Shown: piece by piece, positions 61,844 through 64,000 of the stretch
Layout of the letters: the number at the start of each line of letters is the position of its first letter
Numbering within the stretch: the first letter of the stretch is position 1
Source of the DNA: Paenibacillus thalictri
GTDB lineage: Bacteria; Bacillota; Bacilli; Paenibacillales; NBRC-103111
Direction of reading: 5' to 3'
DNA: 64,000 bases
Assembly (NCBI RefSeq): GCF_004307995.1
Contig: NZ_SIRE01000029.1
Location: forward strand, 62,001 to 126,000
Made by a program: the position numbers and the translations under genes
The notes under the pieces: generated by a model
Seen by the model: only the letters and a program-made list of their open reading frames with translations
The model's database searches: none
What the model was told of the DNA's origin: nothing

Positions 61844-63037
61844 TTATCCGTTTTGCTTGCGGACAATATCGTACGCCTTCCGCAGCCGTATGATCCCTTT
61901 GCCGATCTGCTCCGGCGAACAATACGTGTAACACAACCGCAGCATATCCCGGCCTTCCTTATCCATAAAAAACGCCGACCCGTTCAGCACACTGACGCCT
62001 TGTTCCTCCGCCTCCGCCGACAGCTTGACCACATCAATTGGCTGACTGAAACGTATCGTCAGGAAAAATCCGCCTTCCGGTTTGTTTACGATGATCTCAT
62101 TGCCAAACTCACGTTCCAGCGCCTCCAGCATCCCCGCCAAATGCGAACGGTAACAGTCAAGCAGCTCATCCAAATAAGCTTCGAAATCGTTATCCTGCAA
62201 ATATTGCGCAACGATTTGCGACGTATACGGGTTCGTCTCCGAGCCGCCCATAAACTGTTGAATGTAACGCTGCAAATGCTGTGGGGCCACAGCCCATCCC
62301 AGGCGAACACCGGGACCGATAATTTTTGAAAACGTCCCGATATGAATGACGTGATCCGGGGCGAACGAACGAATCGCCGGGCGCCATACGCCGGTAAAGT
62401 TTAATTCCAAATACGCATCGTCTTCGAGAATGTAAAAGCCATACGTCTTCGCCAATTCCGCAAGCGCCTTGCGACGGTCAACCGAAAGCGATATGCCCGT
62501 CGGATTTTGATAGTTCGGCATCACATAGATGAACTTGGGCATCGGCTGTCCCGCTGCCCGGCGCTGCTCCAATTCTGCGCGCAGCGGCTCAATCAACAGC
62601 CCATCCCGATCCATCTCAAACGCGCGAATGGCGGCGCCGGCTAGCTTAAAAATACGAATAGCTCCAAAAAAGCTGGGATCCTCCACCCATACTTCATCGC
62701 CTGCATTGATCAAGATACGAGCGGCAATTTCAATAGCCTGCACCGCTCCGGCCAATATGCGAATGTTTTCCGCCGGTGCCTCGATGCCAATTCGAGCTAA
62801 TCTCCCCTTGACCCATTGGGGCAAAAATTGCACCGCCGAGCCGCCGAAATAATGCAATGCTTGAGCGCCTTGCTCAAAAGTCGCCTTTTGCGCAGCCGCA
62901 GCAAGCTGCTGTACAGGAAATTTGTCGGAGTACGGAAATCCAAACGATAAATGCACATGATCCTGCTTGCGGCTGGTCGTTCCTCCAAGCGTCTTGGACT
63001 GCTGCAAATACCGGTTATACGTATATGTGTCTATCAC
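61844..63037 (-). CDS. PLP-dependent aminotransferase, class I/II (MocR-domain-like without HTH)
   Basis: 397-aa fold-type I enzyme. PLP-binding landmarks: GAVQAIEIAARIL, YVMPNYQNPTGISLSVDRRK, LEDDAYLEL and the Schiff-base Lys in GTFSKIIGPGVRLGW near 240; substrate Arg in MLRLCYTY. Similar to stand-alone 2-aminoadipate/valine-type aminotransferases. GTG 63037 has GAGGTG upstream. Second gene after YciI; only 20 nt separate it from the hydrolase gene, so they are one operon. Confidence 0.9.
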   Translation of the reverse strand: MIDTYTYNRYLQQSKTLGGTTSRKQDHVHLSFGFPYSDKFPVQQLAAAAQKATFEQGAQALHYFGGSAVQFLPQWVKGRLARIGIEAPAENIRILAGAVQAIEIAARILINAGDEVWVEDPSFFGAIRIFKLAGAAIRAFEMDRDGLLIEPLRAELEQRRAAGQPMPKFIYVMPNYQNPTGISLSVDRRKALAELAKTYGFYILEDDAYLELNFTGVWRPAIRSFAPDHVIHIGTFSKIIGPGVRLGWAVAPQHLQRYIQQFMGGSETNPYTSQIVAQYLQDNDFEAYLDELLDCYRSHLAGMLEALEREFGNEIIVNKPEGGFFLTIRFSQPIDVVKLSAEAEEQGVSVLNGSAFFMDKEGRDMLRLCYTYCSPEQIGKGIIRLRKAYDIVRKQNG

Positions 63038-63107
63038 TTGTCATCACCTCGCTACCGGCTTGTTAGCCGGATATCTCTGCCTTTTTGCTGCTCCGATGGC
63101 TGAAAGA

Positions 63108-63392
63108 TTAAACCTGCTCTCCAAATCCTTCCGCCCATTTGGACGGCCACTCTTTTACGTCAAACTGCCGGACGCCATGCACCGCAAATGGAGATTGATT
63201 GACCAAATCCTCCACAACTTGCTGAGACTCCGCCCGAAACAAAATTAGGCCCAGCGAGCCATCGGCAAATTTGCCGTTAGCGAGCACAATTCCCTGCTCG
63301 CGCAGACGGTCCAAATACTGCATATGATCTTGAAAATATTGATCCCGTTTGCTGTTATCCAATTCCGTCACAAGCACTGCGAAGTCTGCCAT
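63108..63392 (-). CDS. YciI family protein
   Basis: 94-aa small protein with the YciI/muconolactone-isomerase-like fold: FAVLVTELDNSKRDQYFQDH, then HMQYLDRLREQGIVLANGKF with the family His/Asp pair, and the PFAVHGVRQFDVKEW tail. Function unknown; some relatives act in degradation pathways. GGAGGG precedes ATG 63392. First gene of the minus-strand cluster, after a long AT-rich promoter region. Confidence 0.9.
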   Translation of the reverse strand: MADFAVLVTELDNSKRDQYFQDHMQYLDRLREQGIVLANGKFADGSLGLILFRAESQQVVEDLVNQSPFAVHGVRQFDVKEWPSKWAEGFGEQV

Positions 63393-63820
63393 ACAAAATC
63401 CCTCCAATGATGATTAATTAAATATTTCTTATAAGATTACTTGGTTTTAAAATTAAAAAAAAATGACTATGAAAATCGTGATAACACCAGCATTTTTCGA
63501 CAATATTATCATAAGCCCACAACATAAAACGATAAATTATAAGTATTTATTATGATTATAATAAGTTCTAATTATTTATTGAGAAATAATATCACATAAA
63601 TCTCTCTTTTTCAACAAAATATGATTTTCTTTTTTAGTGATAGATTTGATTTAGCAATGGACTGTTATGTTATAAACAAAAAAACTCGCTCAGGCAAAAG
63701 CCCGAATCGAGTTTGCAGCGGCCCCGGAAGCATAACGGCAACCATTTGCGCAGATGAGCTTTATGCAGCCAACAACGGCATTGCGGTACAAATCGCGAAT
63801 ATGCCGGGGCGCCCTCATTA
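63393..63820. other. AT-rich promoter region and terminator, no gene
   Basis: Very AT-rich from 63408 to 63640, with palindromic ATAATAAG/TTATTAT patches that may bind a regulator and drive the minus-strand cluster. The 67-codon plus-strand frame here has no ribosome site. A hairpin terminator lies at 63682-63714. Confidence 0.5.
63682..63714 (-). terminator. Terminator of the AraC-type gene at the right edge
   Basis: AAACTCG/CGAGTTT stem with inner GGC/GCC pairing; on the minus strand it is followed by TTTTTTTGTTTAT. It lies about 107 nt after the gene stop. Confidence 0.75.
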
Positions 63821-64000
63821 CTAAGGCCTTTGCGATTGCCTGGCATAATACGACGGCGTCATCCCGGTAAACCGTTTGAACATTCGGCTGAAATAAAATT
63901 CGTCGTCGTAGCCGACCAGCTTGGAAATATCGCTTAATGCGAGCCCGGACTGTTCCAACAGCTCCTTGGCCTTATTCAACCGAAGCCGTATGATGTAATC
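63821..64000 (-). CDS. AraC-family transcription regulator, C-terminus only
   Basis: The last 59 residues are visible; the rest lies beyond the right edge. DYIIRLRLNKAKELLEQSGL followed by ALSDISKLVGYDDEFYFSRM and FKRFTGMTPSYYARQSQ is the second HTH of an AraC/XylS DNA-binding domain. Whether the missing part is a sugar-binding cupin or a receiver cannot be told. It reads toward the ABC/monooxygenase cluster and could regulate it, though a terminator lies between. Confidence 0.9.
   Translation of the reverse strand, partial: DYIIRLRLNKAKELLEQSGLALSDISKLVGYDDEFYFSRMFKRFTGMTPSYYARQSQRP

Noticed and set aside
63621..63824. 67-codon plus-strand frame near the right edge
   Set aside because: Crosses a clear terminator and has no ribosome site.
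1..64000. CRISPR arrays, tRNA, rRNA, T-box or S-box leaders
   Set aside because: No regularly spaced repeats, no cloverleaf or CCA-type tRNA ends and no conserved T-box/S-box cores were seen on either strand.

Overview
The window looks like chromosome of a low- to mid-GC, spore-forming Firmicute of the Paenibacillaceae (Paenibacillus or a close relative). The support is strong AGGAGG-type ribosome binding sites, perfect CcpA cre sites, an ArgR/AhrC ARG box, YesM/YesN-type sensor-regulator genes beside LplB/LplC-type sugar permeases, a Spo0E-like phosphatase, an SdpR/SdpI pair and iol genes. Species-level assignment is not possible from sequence reading alone.

Layout. 1-2.8 kb: 3' part of a myo-inositol catabolic operon on the minus strand (iolG-iolB-iolC; iolC runs off the left edge), with a divergent aldo/keto reductase at 3.1-4.0 kb. 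4.03-7.33 kb: a decayed integrative element with a broken large serine recombinase, TnpW-like and DUF6075 proteins, a Spo0E-like phosphatase, an XRE regulator and a large oriT-like inverted repeat, but no relaxase. 7.6-11.6 kb: an AT-rich insert coding for a PHP-phosphoesterase/Rad50-like ATPase (TrlF-like) and a HEPN protein, separated by a SEC-C gene remnant; this is the best candidate for an undescribed or little-described defence system. 12-24.5 kb: housekeeping and accessory genes: 5'-nucleotidase with S-layer-type N-terminus, glutaminase, YitT, a Rieske protein, MmcQ/YjbR, Nudix, GNAT, a lone type-2 argC under an ARG box, an ECF sigma/anti-sigma pair and DUF975.

24.6-28.8 kb: a CcpA-controlled sugar ABC transporter with a HAD phosphatase; its leader holds a promoter, a cre site and a terminator hairpin. 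29-31 kb: YhfC-type membrane protease, SdpI-like immunity protein and SdpR-like repressor. 31-32.3 kb: debris of PIN-domain and ImmA genes plus an XRE regulator. 32.5-40.8 kb: a complete four-gene Wadjet (JetABCD) anti-plasmid system of the TIGR02677-02680 lineage, preceded by an unrecognised co-directional gene. 41.5-42.5 kb: an IS-like unit with perfect 14-bp inverted ends around one zinc-ribbon gene.

42.7-52.1 kb: an oligosaccharide-use locus, all on the minus strand: sensor kinase, AraC-type regulator, two permeases, binding lipoprotein and a GH63/MGH1-like hydrolase, with a cre site in the leader. 52.2-55.8 kb: a MITE-like element, a diguanylate cyclase, an extremely methionine-rich secreted protein and an OmpR-type two-component system. 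56.1-63.4 kb: a sulfur/amino-acid type ABC importer (TcyJKLMN-like) with a flavin monooxygenase, a metallo-beta-lactamase-fold hydrolase, a PLP aminotransferase and a YciI protein, likely one scavenging pathway. An AraC-type regulator enters from the right edge.
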